DNA of 64,000 bases from DASQHL01 sp963843685 (GCA_963843685.1 CAWJLO010000015.1:1-64000); one strand, 5' to 3'; shown: positions 1 to 9,705, counted from the stretch's first letter. The notes: generated by a model from the sequence alone, not told the origin. Made by a program: numbers and translations.

Positions 1-992
1 TGCGGAGCACGCTTCGAGGTCTAGCGGCGATCGTCCTTGTGACAGCGCTTGGGCTGAGCGCGGGGGTGCTGGTCGCCTGTGGCGGAGGGGGTAGCAGCAG
101 CGGTGACGACGGAGGCGGCGGCGATGGCGTAGAGACCGCGGCGTCAGGGGGCGAATCGACCGAGGCGCCGACCGCGCCGGCGGGCGCGACGCCGGGTTCG
201 AGATCCGTGACGATCGGCAAAGCGTTCTGGCACACCGGATGGAAGGTGACGTTGAAGACGGCCACGCTGGAGTCGAATGTGCGCAGGGGGGAGGTGACGA
301 TCGATGCGACGTTCGAGAACCTCGGCGACCAGGAGGCGCGCTTCAACTCGCAGCTCGTGCTGGTGGTGGGAAGCGAGAACTACTCGACGACGGCGCTGTC
401 ACAAGATCTGCCCCGGGTGCCGGGGGGACTGTCGAGCGACGGCGTGATCGCGTTTATCACTGATCCAGGGATCGACCTGGAGAATGCGGTGCTGCTCGTC
501 GGCAAGAGCACGAATGAACAAGCCAGCGTGCCGTTTGGTTCGAGCGGCGAGCTGATCAGCTTGGAGCCGCAGGAGTTGACGTTCTCCGGGATGGTCACTG
601 TGGGGGCATTGACGATGACGGCGGACGGAGGCGAGGTGCGAGCGGACCTACCATACGTCCACAGCAGCGCCACGAAAGGAATGAAGGTGCTCACGCTGCG
701 GTTCTCGGTCGCGGTCGGGAGCGGAATCCAGCTGGGCCAGGGCGCGCTGACGTCCGAGAACATCTTGCTGAAGCTGCCGGACGGCACGGTGGCGCGGGTG
801 CGAAGCGATGGCCGAAGCGGTGTCAGCGAGTTGTTGCAGGGCAAGGAAGGGACGACGATCGACGACCTCTCCGTGCGCTTCGACATCGACGATCCGGTGG
901 CCGGCGAAGGGCAGTACGCACTGCAACTGAAGGGTAAGTTCGGACCGGGCGGCGCGGAGGTGGAGGGCGAGTTGCCGTTCACGATCGAGTGA
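1..992 (+). CDS. Putative secreted lipoprotein (5' end one base short)
   Basis: The window opens with TG followed by CGG AGC ACG in frame with this protein, so the start codon (probably ATG) is missing only its first base. The N-terminus has an RSTLRG basic start, a hydrophobic stretch and the lipobox LVAC at about residue 27, followed by a Gly/Ser/Asp-rich tether typical of lipoproteins exported by Sec and lipidated at Cys. The mature part (about residues 60-330) is beta-rich, with phrases such as VTIDATFENLGDQEARF that resemble DUF4352-like extracellular immunoglobulin-fold domains; that assignment is by feel only. No enzymatic motif is visible. The gene stops at TGA 990-992, about 90 bases before the tRNA. 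Function unknown; probably a surface binding or structural protein. Confidence 0.75.
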   Translation, partial: RSTLRGLAAIVLVTALGLSAGVLVACGGGGSSSGDDGGGGDGVETAASGGESTEAPTAPAGATPGSRSVTIGKAFWHTGWKVTLKTATLESNVRRGEVTIDATFENLGDQEARFNSQLVLVVGSENYSTTALSQDLPRVPGGLSSDGVIAFITDPGIDLENAVLLVGKSTNEQASVPFGSSGELISLEPQELTFSGMVTVGALTMTADGGEVRADLPYVHSSATKGMKVLTLRFSVAVGSGIQLGQGALTSENILLKLPDGTVARVRSDGRSGVSELLQGKEGTTIDDLSVRFDIDDPVAGEGQYALQLKGKFGPGGAEVEGELPFTIE

Positions 993-1044
993 GAGCGGCA
1001 CCGCTCGTGCTCGCAGGGAGGGGCGCGTCTCGTTCAGCATTCGG

Positions 1045-1050
1045 TATACT
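1045..1050 (+). promoter_or_regulatory. -10 box of the tRNA-Thr gene
   Basis: TATACT lies 30 bases before the first base of the tRNA, a suitable place for a sigma-70-type -10 element giving a short 5' leader. No convincing -35 is seen in front of it. Confidence 0.5.
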
Positions 1051-1080
1051 ACGCGAGCGCCCGAGACGGGCGTTTCGCTT

Positions 1081-1155
1081 GCCGGCGTAGCTCAGCGGTA
1101 GAGCAGCTGTTTCGTAAACAGCAGGTCACGGGTTCGAATCCCATCGCCGGCTCCA
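1081..1155 (+). tRNA. tRNA-Thr (anticodon CGT)
   Basis: Acceptor stem GCCGGCG pairs perfectly with CGCCGGC (1145-1151). The D arm is GCTC-AGCGGTA-GAGC, the anticodon stem GCTGT/ACAGC encloses the loop TTCGTAA (1111-1117) with anticodon CGT at 1113-1115, and the T loop is TTCGAAT. The T stem ACGGG/CCCAT has one C-A mismatch. Discriminator is T and CCA is encoded (1153-1155). CGU reads ACG threonine codons. The gene is the integration target of the downstream island: bases from 1111 onward are repeated at 11476. Confidence 0.95.
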
Positions 1156-1174
1156 GAGACCATTGACAGGGCTG
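1111..1174 (+). repeat. attL: left copy of 64-bp direct repeat
   Basis: Positions 1111-1174 are identical to 11476-11539 (constant offset 10,365). The repeat starts at the first base of the tRNA-Thr anticodon loop and runs through the tRNA 3' half, CCA and the ascending side of a downstream hairpin. The left copy is attached to the complete tRNA, as expected when an element restores the tRNA 3' end on integration. Confidence 0.85.
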
Positions 1175-1216
1175 TCCTGCATCTGTTCGAACACGCGGAC
1201 AGTGGAGGACAGCCTT
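1168..1216 (+). terminator. Hairpin after tRNA-Thr
   Basis: AGGGCTGTCCT (1168-1178) pairs with AGGACAGCCTT (1206-1216) around a 27-base loop that can pair further (CTGT/ACAG). It lies 12 bases after the tRNA CCA. Its 5' arm belongs partly to the att repeat, while the loop and 3' arm are island-specific. No long T tract follows. Confidence 0.55.
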
Positions 1217-1330
1217 GATCATGTTGACCGGTCCGGGCTGAGATCCGGGGTCGTTGTCAGGCGGCCGCGGTCCTGATGCCCGGGGGCCGGTGAAGGCTTC
1301 AAGGTTGAGCCCCAAGCCGTCTTGCGGGGA

Positions 1331-3161
1331 TCAGCGCGCGCGCACGTCCACGAGCGTGCCACGCACAAGGTCGTCGAAGCGCTCGAGCGCGATGCTACTC
1401 GGCGCCTCAATGTCACGCATGCGGCTGCGGTCAGTCAGATAGCGCTCCGTGTACAGCGTAGCGATGACCGATTTTCGGTCGTCGTCGAACGTACGGAGCT
1501 CCCAGTCGGCCCGCTCGCAGAGGATGGCAGCGGCGTATACCTCGGCCATGAACTGGGAAAGGGCGTAGAGCCGGGCCTCGGCGGTCGTCGCCTCGAGCTC
1601 CTTCCAGGCCTCAATGGCGCCGCGCAGGTCTTCCGCCCTCTCGCGGACAACAGGCGCGGCGGGAATCGCCTCGCCTGCGTTGTCGAGCGCCTCGTTGATA
1701 CGTGCGAGGAAGGGCACGTCCGCCGCTTCACGCTGGATCGCCCTCCGCACGTCAAGGCACAGGATGTTATCCGGTCCCTCCCACAAGGTGTTGATTTGCG
1801 CGTCGCGGAGAATGCGTGCCACCGGCCACGTCTCGATATACCCGTTTCCGCCGTGGATCTCGATCGCGTCGCTCGCCGTCGCGATTCCCAACCTTGCCGC
1901 CTTCAGCTTCGCGAGCGGCGGCACGATGCGTGCTCGCTCATGCGCCACCTCCGGCCGCTGATGATTGGGGTGCCCGTAGCCTTCGAACAGCATCGCCTGC
2001 ACGGCTTCGACATCCACTATCATTTCGGCGAGCTTGCGCTTCATGAGCGGGTGCTCGATCAGCGGCGTCCTCCACGAGCTGCGCGCCCTTGCGTAACACA
2101 GCGCCTCCGCGAGCGCGCGACGCGCGCATCCGAGCCCCATCATCGCGACGCCGAGCCGCGCCCCGTTGGTCATTGCCATGAGTCGCGCCATGCCTCGGCC
2201 ATCGCTCGGCGAACCGTCGCCCGAGGCAGCGCCGCTCAACATGAACGCCTCCGCGTCGATGAACTCCACCTCGCCTGATGCGACAGCGTGCGTGCCCAAC
2301 TTCTGCTTGAGCTGGCGGATGCGAATTCCGTTGCGGGATCCGTCTCGCTTCTGCTTCAGGACGAGAAACGGCGTGTTCCCCTTGACACCATCAGGGGCGC
2401 CTAGTCGGCTTCGCCAGTACGACGAACGCCTGGCCGTCGCAGTTCGACGCGAACCACTTGAACCCGTTCAAGATCCATGCGTCGCCATTCGGCGTCGCCG
2501 TTGATTCGAGCCCGCCCAGGTCTGAACCGCCCGTCCGTTCCGTGAAGAACTGGCCCGTCGCCCCGACCCATTCGCCCGATGCGATGCGGGACAGCACGTA
2601 CTCCTGGACGTCCGGCGGTGCGAACTGTGCGGTCTGCGACGCGACCATTCCCGCGTCCGCCCCCATCGCGCACGACATGCCGATCTCCGCCTGGTTCAGC
2701 AGGTAGCCCGACGCCATGCCGAGCGGTCCCGTGGGGACGCCGGCAGCCTCGGCCTCGCGCTGGAACCGCGGACCCATGAATCCGCTGTCGACGAGGTCGC
2801 GCTTCGTAGCCTTCGCGCTCTCGGCGATGATCACCTCGCTGACCTCGTGCCCCCATCGGTCATATCGCACGAGCTGCGGCGGGTTCTTGTCGGTGATCTC
2901 GGCGCGTTCGGCGATCGGCCCTCCCATCAACGCGCCGTACGCTCGTAGGCGTGGCTCCGCCCACGCGTATTGGTCTTCCGTCAGGTAGTAGCGCATCGAG
3001 CGCTGCAACGTCGGGTCGCAGTCAAACCAGTTGAGTCCGATCGCCCCGGAAAAACGCTCTGTCCGGTAACGATCAGACTTCTCCGGAGTATTGAAGGGAA
3101 GCGAGTCGACTCGCTCCTGGCGGTAGCTCTCGGACTTCGGGACGCTTTCTTCAGTGGTCAT
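1331..3161 (-). pseudogene. AidB-like acyl-CoA dehydrogenase, frameshifted
   Basis: Two adjacent reading frames form one acyl-CoA dehydrogenase. The N-terminal part (3161-2391) carries the FAD-binding loop FFTERTGGSDLG and the substrate-side FKWFASN; it stops after VVLAKPTRRP. The C-terminal part continues in another frame with GAPDGVKGNTPFLVLKQK and ends at 1331 after GGNGYIETWPVARILRDAQ and TLWEGPDNILCLDVRRA, the pattern of the AidB/ACAD subgroup. The break is near 2393-2404, where one extra base or two missing bases restores a continuous protein of about 610 residues. Acyl-CoA dehydrogenases transfer two hydrogens from acyl-CoA to FAD and then to an electron-transfer flavoprotein; AidB relatives may also bind DNA. 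Start ATG at 3159-3161. It lies at the left end of the island, on the opposite strand from the large secreted protein. Either a real pseudogene or an assembly error. Confidence 0.8.
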
Positions 3162-3644
3162 AAGGTCGCTCCTCCAACAAGCTCCCGAGCAGCATACTCA
3201 CAACCGACGGCGAGAGACGAGCCTGACCGTCTAACCGCCACTTGGCCTTGGCCGGAGTGGCGACCACCACCTATCGTTTCCCGCGACCCACACCATCGCA
3301 CGCCCAGGTCGCCTTGCAAGATGGCGCTCCCTGGCCCCTGCTCGATGGGTTCAACCACCTCTTGGAGCTGCTCCGGGTCCGACAAGGGGCCATTCCATGT
3401 GAGCATCCTGATTTGACATGCTCGAACCGGTTCAACGAACGGGGCCCACAGATTGAGTAATCGCGGGTCAAGGAATGAGTATCGCCGGCTCGGGCATGCT
3501 CGCTTACGTTCGATACGGACGGCCAGCCGCGGCCGATTCATGCCAACGCTCCCCGCCGGCTGATCGGCGCTGAGGTGAGCGCCGCCTCCCCACCCGTATC
3601 CCGACAGGGGCGCGCAACTTCGTGTCCGCGGCAAGAGGAGCACT
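3162..3644. other. Intergenic, divergent promoters expected
   Basis: About 480 bases between the divergent acyl-CoA dehydrogenase and the large secreted protein. No convincing gene, RNA or hairpin is seen. A Shine-Dalgarno AAGAGGAG sits just before the ATG at 3645. Confidence 0.4.
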
Positions 3645-6600
3645 ATGAGACTGCATCGTGTGTTGCGGACGAGGGCGTGGGGCGTCATGGCGATGGCTGG
3701 ATTGCTGCTCTCTGCGGCGCTCCTTCCGCCACTGGTCGCAGCCGAATCGACGGTCGCGCAGGTCGCTGACATGACGCCAGGAGCCGGAGACTCCTTCGCG
3801 CAAGAACTCACGGCCGTCGGCGACACCCTCTTCTTCGAGAACTACACCGAGGCCGAGGGCCGCGAGCTGTGGAAGAGCGATGGCACCGCTGACGGCACGG
3901 TGCTGGTCAAGGACATTCGTCCGGGCAGCACCAACAGCGCTGTCGTCGAACCGGTTGCGTTCAACGGACAGCTCTACTTCAGCGCCAACGATGGCGTCTA
4001 CGGCCAGGAGCTGTGGAAGAGCGACGGCACTGCGGCCGGCACCGTCATGGTCAAGGACATCTATCCCGGGATCTCCTCGGCAAGCCCACAAGACCTCACC
4101 GTCGTCGGCGACACGCTCTTCTTCGTTGCCATTGATGAGACCCATGCCGGCGAGCTCTGGAAGACCGACGGCACCGCCGCCGGCACCGTCCTCGTCTCAG
4201 ACATCAACCCGGCCGGCAGCTCGTTCCAAGTCGGACAGACCTGGCTCACGGACGTCGCCGGCACGCTCTACTTCCAGGCGGACGACGGTACGCACGGCCG
4301 GGAGCTTTGGAAGAGCGACGGGACGGGAGCGGGCACCGGGCTGGTGAGGGACATAAACAACCGCGGCCACTCTGATTCTAGCCCGTCGGAATTCACCGAT
4401 GTCAACGGAACGTTGTACTTCACCGCGGCCGACAGCGATGTCGGACGCGAACTCTGGAAGAGCGATGGCACGGAGGCGGGGACCGTCCTGGTACGAGACA
4501 TCTTTCCCGGGACAAGCACGACGCGAGCGCCCATTCAGCTCACGGACGTCGCCGGCACGCTCTACTTCCAGGCGGACGACGGTACGCACGGCCGGGAGCT
4601 TTGGAAGAGCGACGGGACCTCGGCAGGCACCGTGCTCGTGAAGGACATCAACCCGGGCAGCGGCGACGGGTCGCCGAACCGGTTCACCGTCGTCAACGGC
4701 ACCCTCCTCTTGGACGCGACGGACGGCTCGCACGGCGTGGAGCTCTGGACCAGCGATGGCACGGAGGCGGGGACCGCGATGGTCAAGGACATCTATCCGG
4801 GCACGGCGCAGTCGTTTCCCCAGGAGTTCACGCTCGTATCCAACACCCTCTACTTCGAGGCCGACGACGACGTACACGGGCGGGAGCTCTGGGAGAGCGA
4901 TGGGACGGTCGCCGGCACCACGTTGGCCGCGGACATCAATGCCGGTTCGAGCGACGCGAGCCCAACAGAGCTCGTCGATGTCGGCGGCACGCTCTTCTTC
5001 CTTGCAGACGACGGCCTGACCGGGAACGAGCTCTGGAAGGCGACCCCTGTCGCGCCGCCGGCCACCCAGACCCCCACGCAGACGGCCACGCCTACACCCA
5101 CGCCGACCGACACGACAACCCCGTCCGTGACACCGACCCCTAGTCCAACACCGTCGGCGACATCGACGCTTGAGCCCACCGCGACGTCCACGCCCGAACC
5201 TGTCGCGCTCGTCGCCGTAGACGACCTGCAAGCGCAAGCCATCGACCGTGACGAGGTCGTGCTCACCTGGACCGACAGGTCAACGGGTGAAGACGCCTAC
5301 GAGATCCAGAGGTCGGTGGAGGCTGGCCCCTTCGAGCCTCTTGCGATGCTACCGCCCGACTCGGACTCCTTCAACGACATCAACCTGACGCCGAACACGA
5401 TGTACGCTTACCTCGTACGACCCGTCAGTGGCACAACGCCCATCGAGTGGTCGAACATCGCGTTTGCGACGACCTACCCTGACATCATCCCACCGCCCAT
5501 CTATCTCCCCTGGATCGTCGTCAACAGCGCGGCCGACGTTGATCAGCGAGACACGGAGATGACACTCCGCGAAGCGATGCTCATCGCCGGGGACGTGCTC
5601 GGCATTTCGGAGCTGACTCCTGGGGAATGCGGGCAGCTTCTCAACACGACCTTCAACGGTGTGTGTGCTGAGGCGCAGTCATTCCCCGGGTGGTCCATCG
5701 GGTTCGACTCGAGCGTCTTCCCGGCGGCGACTCCGAATACCATCACGCTGGGCTCGCCGCTGCCCGACCTCAAGGCTGGCGTGAACGGCGCGCTCGGTTC
5801 CTTCGTGTCCGGCGTGATCGTCGACGGCACGGGAGGGAGTTTTGACTGCTTCACGCTGACCTCGGACGGGAACGTTATCAGCGGCATACAGATCACGGGC
5901 TGCGATCACGGCGTCCGCATCAGCGACGCGGCCGACAATACGATAGGCGGTACCGCCGTCTCCGATCGCAACGTGATTTCGGGGAACAACGTCGGAATCC
6001 TGATCGAAGGGTCCGGCTCGGCCGGCAATCAGATTCTGGGCAACTACATCGGCACGGACACCAACGGAGCCGCATCGCTCGCGAACGGCGCAGGGATCGC
6101 CATCTCAGGCGCTCAGTTCAACACAATTGGCGGGGCTGACGCGGGTGCGGGGAACGTCATATCCGGCAACTCCGGTGACGGCGTCAGTATCACCTTTGGT
6201 ATCAGCAATAGCGTCCACGGCAACTTCATTGGCACCGACGCCACCGGGGAGTCGGCACTGCCGAACGCGGTCGGCGTACATATCGAGAGCGGCAGCGGCA
6301 ACATCATCGGCTCGATGCAACCATTAACGCGCAACGTCATATCGGGGAACCGGGGGGCGGGTGTGTTCGTGGACGGTGGCTCCGGAGCGTCCTTCGGCAA
6401 CGTGGTCCAAGGCAACCTGATCGGCACGGACACGACGGGGCTCGTGGCGTTGCCGAACGGGGCTGGAGTCCGCATTCGAGACGGGCACGACACGACGGTC
6501 GGCGGCGAGATATTCGGAACCGGAAATGTGATCTCCGGAAACGATGGCTATGGCATTGAGATCGCAAGTAGCGACGCGAATCATATCCAGGGCAACTTCA

Positions 6601-8621
6601 TCGGCGTCGACATAACGGGGTCGATCGCGCTGGCGAATGATTCGAGCGGCATCTTCCTCACCGGCGGGCAGGACAATGTTATTGGGGGGACCACCGTCAC
6701 GACGCGGAACGTGATCTCCGGCAATGGATCCAGCGGGATCGATGCTCGCGCCTCGGGCACGCTTGTGCGGGGAAACCTGATCGGTACGGATACCACGGGT
6801 CTGGTGGCGGTACCCAACCGGGGGGACGGGGTTGCGGTGTTGTACGGGACAAACAGCGTCGTTGGCGGGACGGACGCGGGTGCCAGCAACGTGATCTCGG
6901 GGAACGGACGGAATGGCGTCCGCTTGTATGCCGAGAGCAATCGGGTAGAGGGCAATCTGATCGGCACGGATCTGACGGGCGTCGCGCCACTTCGGAATGC
7001 TGAGGCTGGAGTGTTCATCGGCGACTCGTCCCACGCGATCAATAACGAAATCCTTCGCAACGTCATCGCCTTCAACGGCGGGGAGGGCGTGCTGCTAGAC
7101 GACCAGGCCACTGGCAACACCATTCGGTTCAACTCGATTCATGCCAACGCGGGTCTCGGCATCGATCTGGATGGTGACGGCGTCACGGCGAATGATGCTG
7201 GCGATGGCGACACTGGAGCCAATGGGCGCCAGAACTTCCCAGTGCTCGGATTCCTCGTTGCCGAGGACGACCAGCTTTTCGTTCCCGTAACACTCGACAG
7301 CGCTGCGAACCACACGTACATAGTCGAATTCTTCGCCAGCTCATCGTGCGACCCATCCGGCTACGGGGAGGGACAAACCTTCCTCGATTCGTTTGCACGC
7401 AGCACCGACGAGAACGGGCTGGCAACGTTTAATGCCCTGATCTCGGCTAGTGTGCCGATCGGCGACTACATCACGGCGGTGGCGACGGACGCATCGTCAG
7501 GGGATACGTCGGAGTTCTCGGCATGCGTTTCGGTCACAGGCCAGCCGATCACACCGCTGATGGTTCGCTGCACACAGACGCCGGTGCTGCCTCAGCCGGG
7601 CGACGCCGTCACCGTGACGGCTGAGGTACTCGATCCGGACATGCAGCCTGTACGGTTCGTCGACAACCTTGAGATCTGGGTGAACAGCACGGCGAGCCCG
7701 GTTGTCGAGGGACCAAACGTGCTCGGCCGCCGCTCCTACTCATTCCTGGCGGGCAACGGTTCGCAGCTCTCGTACGCGTGCCGCGCCGAGGACAATCAGG
7801 CCACCGCGTTCAGTGGCTGGCGCTCCGTGACCATCGGCGGCAGCGGCGGTGCCAGCGCAGTCTCCTACAGCGGAGATTCATCGCACAAGGTCGACATCGT
7901 GTTCATCGCCGATGCTGGCAGCTACAGCGGTTCGAGCGACCCGCAGTTCCTCACCGACGTCGCGACGGCGATTCACGATGGCTACCTGGGCGAGCCGGTG
8001 TTCCTGCGGCATCAAGAGGAGTTCAACTTCTGGATCGCGCAGAACACGGGTACCGCCGGGCAGTACAAGGCGTCCCGAAGCGAAGGCAAGGCGGGGGCGA
8101 ACAGCTGCGGGGATGGCATCGACAACGACGGCGACGGAAAGACGGACGCTGCCGATTCGGGGTGCATCGACGGCTGCGTGATGACCCCACCTTCGGACTG
8201 GAACAGCGCGCTCGCTTTCGCGGATAGCGGCTCGATCATCCACACGAACCCGTTCCGCGATTGCGCAAAGATCGGGCTGCGTCTGTACGTGGCGACAAGC
8301 ACGGATTCCCACGTGTTCCGCCACGAAACGGGGCATTCGCCGTTCGGACTCGCCGACGAGTACTGCTGCGATGGCGGGTACTTCGAAATGTCCTCGAACC
8401 CCAACGTCTACGATTCGCTGGCGAGCTGTCAGACCGATGCTCCGAACGTCGGGCGGACGGCGGCTGCGTGCCGGCAGCTTTCGAAGGGCACCAATACCGT
8501 GTCGCAATGGACGTCGGATCCTGCCAGCGATGATCTGATGGTCGACAACAAGACGCCGCGGGCGCTGGACATCAGGCGGATCCTGTGGATGTTCGATCAG
8601 TGCGACCAAGGAGGCTGCTGA
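3645..8621 (+). CDS. Giant secreted mosaic protein: Hyperion repeats, FN3, beta-helix, M64-like peptidase
   Basis: The 1658-residue product starts at an ATG with AAGAGGAG upstream and has a signal peptide (about residues 1-31, basic start, LLLSAALLPPLVAA). Residues 40-470 contain eight complete ELW[KTE][ST]DGT repeats of about 49 residues and a ninth degenerate one; this Hyperion-type repeat forms propeller-like surface domains. A Pro/Thr linker (about 475-520) leads to a fibronectin type III-like domain (523-610), a CSLREA-like motif MTLREAMLIA (about 640), then a parallel beta-helix with recurrent NVISGN and GTDxTG turns (680-1170). The C-terminus (about 1410-1658) starts with HKVDIVFIAD and contains HETGHSPFGLADEY (H1560, E1561, H1564), the M64-type zinc-peptidase signature, plus a Ca-binding-like DNDGDGKTDAADSGC insert. 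Inferred role: secreted adhesion/degradation protein acting on extracellular polymers or proteins. It is one base from the dockerin gene. Confidence 0.85.
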   Translation: MRLHRVLRTRAWGVMAMAGLLLSAALLPPLVAAESTVAQVADMTPGAGDSFAQELTAVGDTLFFENYTEAEGRELWKSDGTADGTVLVKDIRPGSTNSAVVEPVAFNGQLYFSANDGVYGQELWKSDGTAAGTVMVKDIYPGISSASPQDLTVVGDTLFFVAIDETHAGELWKTDGTAAGTVLVSDINPAGSSFQVGQTWLTDVAGTLYFQADDGTHGRELWKSDGTGAGTGLVRDINNRGHSDSSPSEFTDVNGTLYFTAADSDVGRELWKSDGTEAGTVLVRDIFPGTSTTRAPIQLTDVAGTLYFQADDGTHGRELWKSDGTSAGTVLVKDINPGSGDGSPNRFTVVNGTLLLDATDGSHGVELWTSDGTEAGTAMVKDIYPGTAQSFPQEFTLVSNTLYFEADDDVHGRELWESDGTVAGTTLAADINAGSSDASPTELVDVGGTLFFLADDGLTGNELWKATPVAPPATQTPTQTATPTPTPTDTTTPSVTPTPSPTPSATSTLEPTATSTPEPVALVAVDDLQAQAIDRDEVVLTWTDRSTGEDAYEIQRSVEAGPFEPLAMLPPDSDSFNDINLTPNTMYAYLVRPVSGTTPIEWSNIAFATTYPDIIPPPIYLPWIVVNSAADVDQRDTEMTLREAMLIAGDVLGISELTPGECGQLLNTTFNGVCAEAQSFPGWSIGFDSSVFPAATPNTITLGSPLPDLKAGVNGALGSFVSGVIVDGTGGSFDCFTLTSDGNVISGIQITGCDHGVRISDAADNTIGGTAVSDRNVISGNNVGILIEGSGSAGNQILGNYIGTDTNGAASLANGAGIAISGAQFNTIGGADAGAGNVISGNSGDGVSITFGISNSVHGNFIGTDATGESALPNAVGVHIESGSGNIIGSMQPLTRNVISGNRGAGVFVDGGSGASFGNVVQGNLIGTDTTGLVALPNGAGVRIRDGHDTTVGGEIFGTGNVISGNDGYGIEIASSDANHIQGNFIGVDITGSIALANDSSGIFLTGGQDNVIGGTTVTTRNVISGNGSSGIDARASGTLVRGNLIGTDTTGLVAVPNRGDGVAVLYGTNSVVGGTDAGASNVISGNGRNGVRLYAESNRVEGNLIGTDLTGVAPLRNAEAGVFIGDSSHAINNEILRNVIAFNGGEGVLLDDQATGNTIRFNSIHANAGLGIDLDGDGVTANDAGDGDTGANGRQNFPVLGFLVAEDDQLFVPVTLDSAANHTYIVEFFASSSCDPSGYGEGQTFLDSFARSTDENGLATFNALISASVPIGDYITAVATDASSGDTSEFSACVSVTGQPITPLMVRCTQTPVLPQPGDAVTVTAEVLDPDMQPVRFVDNLEIWVNSTASPVVEGPNVLGRRSYSFLAGNGSQLSYACRAEDNQATAFSGWRSVTIGGSGGASAVSYSGDSSHKVDIVFIADAGSYSGSSDPQFLTDVATAIHDGYLGEPVFLRHQEEFNFWIAQNTGTAGQYKASRSEGKAGANSCGDGIDNDGDGKTDAADSGCIDGCVMTPPSDWNSALAFADSGSIIHTNPFRDCAKIGLRLYVATSTDSHVFRHETGHSPFGLADEYCCDGGYFEMSSNPNVYDSLASCQTDAPNVGRTAAACRQLSKGTNTVSQWTSDPASDDLMVDNKTPRALDIRRILWMFDQCDQGGC
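4244..4324 (+). repeat. 81-bp exact internal repeat, copy 1
   Basis: Identical to 4538-4618 at an offset of 294 bases, which is two Hyperion units of about 49 codons. Neighbouring units differ at many synonymous positions, so identity here points to recent gene conversion or duplication. Confidence 0.85.
4538..4618 (+). repeat. 81-bp exact internal repeat, copy 2
   Basis: Second copy of the segment at 4244-4324. It encodes the same TDVAGTLYFQADDG...ELWKSDG part of the Hyperion unit. Confidence 0.85.
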
Positions 8622-8622
8622 G

Positions 8623-9414
8623 ATGCGTCCGACATTGCGGCCACTTGCGCTGGGAAGGGTTGGGTTGCTCATGCTTGGCGGCCTCGCGGCGATCGTGGTC
8701 GCCGCCACTGCCGTGGCATCGGTGAATCGACTCTCGGGACGCGCGACGACCACCGTCGATCCGCTGAATGACGACCCGGCGCTGGCGCCCATTCCGACTA
8801 TTCAGCACTCGACGATGGCGCAATCGATCGTGGTGCGCGTGTTGTTCAACGGTCCATCCGACGTGCAGTTCATGGAAGGCAGCATCAGCGATGCGCCACC
8901 TCCCGCGCACGCTGGCGGGCCGCCGCTGATCCAACTGCGAGAGATGGACGCCGGCGGCGAGCTCATCGATCAGTTCGACGAATGGAACCCGCGCTGGTGG
9001 GACGTGCACGAAGATGAAGAGACGCATCATGTCGCCGTGCAGGACGTGGCTGAAGGCCGGTTTGTCTTCAAGTTTGATCCGCAGGTTGCGACGCTGGGCA
9101 TCAGCGACGTGCAGGCGGGACTAGAACTGACCACTCTGAACATCCAGCCGATCATCGCAGCGTACTGCGAGGGGGCGGCGGGCGATCCCGGGTGCGAAGG
9201 AGTCTCCTGCCCCGGCGACGTCAACGGCGACGGCGCAGTGACCCTGAGAGACGTGTGGGTCGTCGCTCGCGCGATCGCCTCCGCTCGTGGCGACCGGCGC
9301 TGGAATCTGTCGGCGGACCTCGACAACGATGGCGTCATTACGGCACGGGATCTCATCATCGTCGTCCGGTCGCTGATCGATCGTGAATGCAGGATGCACG
9401 CCGCCTCCAGGTGA
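8623..9414 (+). CDS. Secreted or membrane-anchored protein with type I dockerin-like domain
   Basis: The ATG at 8623 follows the previous stop by one base, and GGAGG in the end of the upstream gene serves as its Shine-Dalgarno, so the two genes are translationally coupled. A hydrophobic segment (about residues 12-33) is a signal peptide or membrane anchor. Residues 70-180 form an uncharacterised domain rich in charged and aromatic residues. The C-terminus (about 195-262) has two Ca-binding dockerin halves, DVNGDGAVTLRDVWVVARAI and DLDNDGVITARDLIIVVRSL, enclosed by cysteines. Dockerins bind cohesin modules to assemble extracellular complexes; no cohesin is seen in this window. Outside cellulosomes, dockerin-like domains are common in secreted proteins of Chloroflexota, Planctomycetes and others. 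Probably acts outside the cell with the upstream mosaic protein. Confidence 0.8.
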   Translation: MRPTLRPLALGRVGLLMLGGLAAIVVAATAVASVNRLSGRATTTVDPLNDDPALAPIPTIQHSTMAQSIVVRVLFNGPSDVQFMEGSISDAPPPAHAGGPPLIQLREMDAGGELIDQFDEWNPRWWDVHEDEETHHVAVQDVAEGRFVFKFDPQVATLGISDVQAGLELTTLNIQPIIAAYCEGAAGDPGCEGVSCPGDVNGDGAVTLRDVWVVARAIASARGDRRWNLSADLDNDGVITARDLIIVVRSLIDRECRMHAASR

Positions 9415-9705
9415 CCGGGGAACTCGAAATCGATGCCCACTGGACACGTCGGATCAGCACGGCGGAGAGCGCGAGCCAGCACCGAGTAGTTGTCGCGGGA
9501 GGTAACTAGCCCGGACGTTCGCGATTGTCCGACTCGTGGAGGCCCGCGGCAGGCACGATCCGTTCATCGTGTGGGCTATTCCGCAGGGGTATCTGGCGGA
9601 AGGAGAACGAGAGGAAAGCTGAGGGCTGCGACGAAGCCGAAGAAGGGCCCCGCGGAACGTAGTCGGCGGCGCTAGCCGCCAGACTCAAGTCTGCCGTCGA
9701 TGTCG
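9415..9705. other. Intergenic tail region
   Basis: About 290 bases between the convergent dockerin gene and GGDEF pseudogene. A short Arg/Lys-rich frame (9490-9675) is present but shows no domain and looks spurious. No clear terminator was found. Confidence 0.35.

Noticed and set aside
3900..5040. CRISPR-like or tandem DNA repeat array
   Set aside because: The regular repeats are in-frame protein units of about 49 codons (ELWxSDGT); spacers are coding and vary as protein does.
9490..9675. Small basic ORF after the dockerin gene
   Set aside because: No ribosome site, no family, composition typical of out-of-frame GC-rich sequence.
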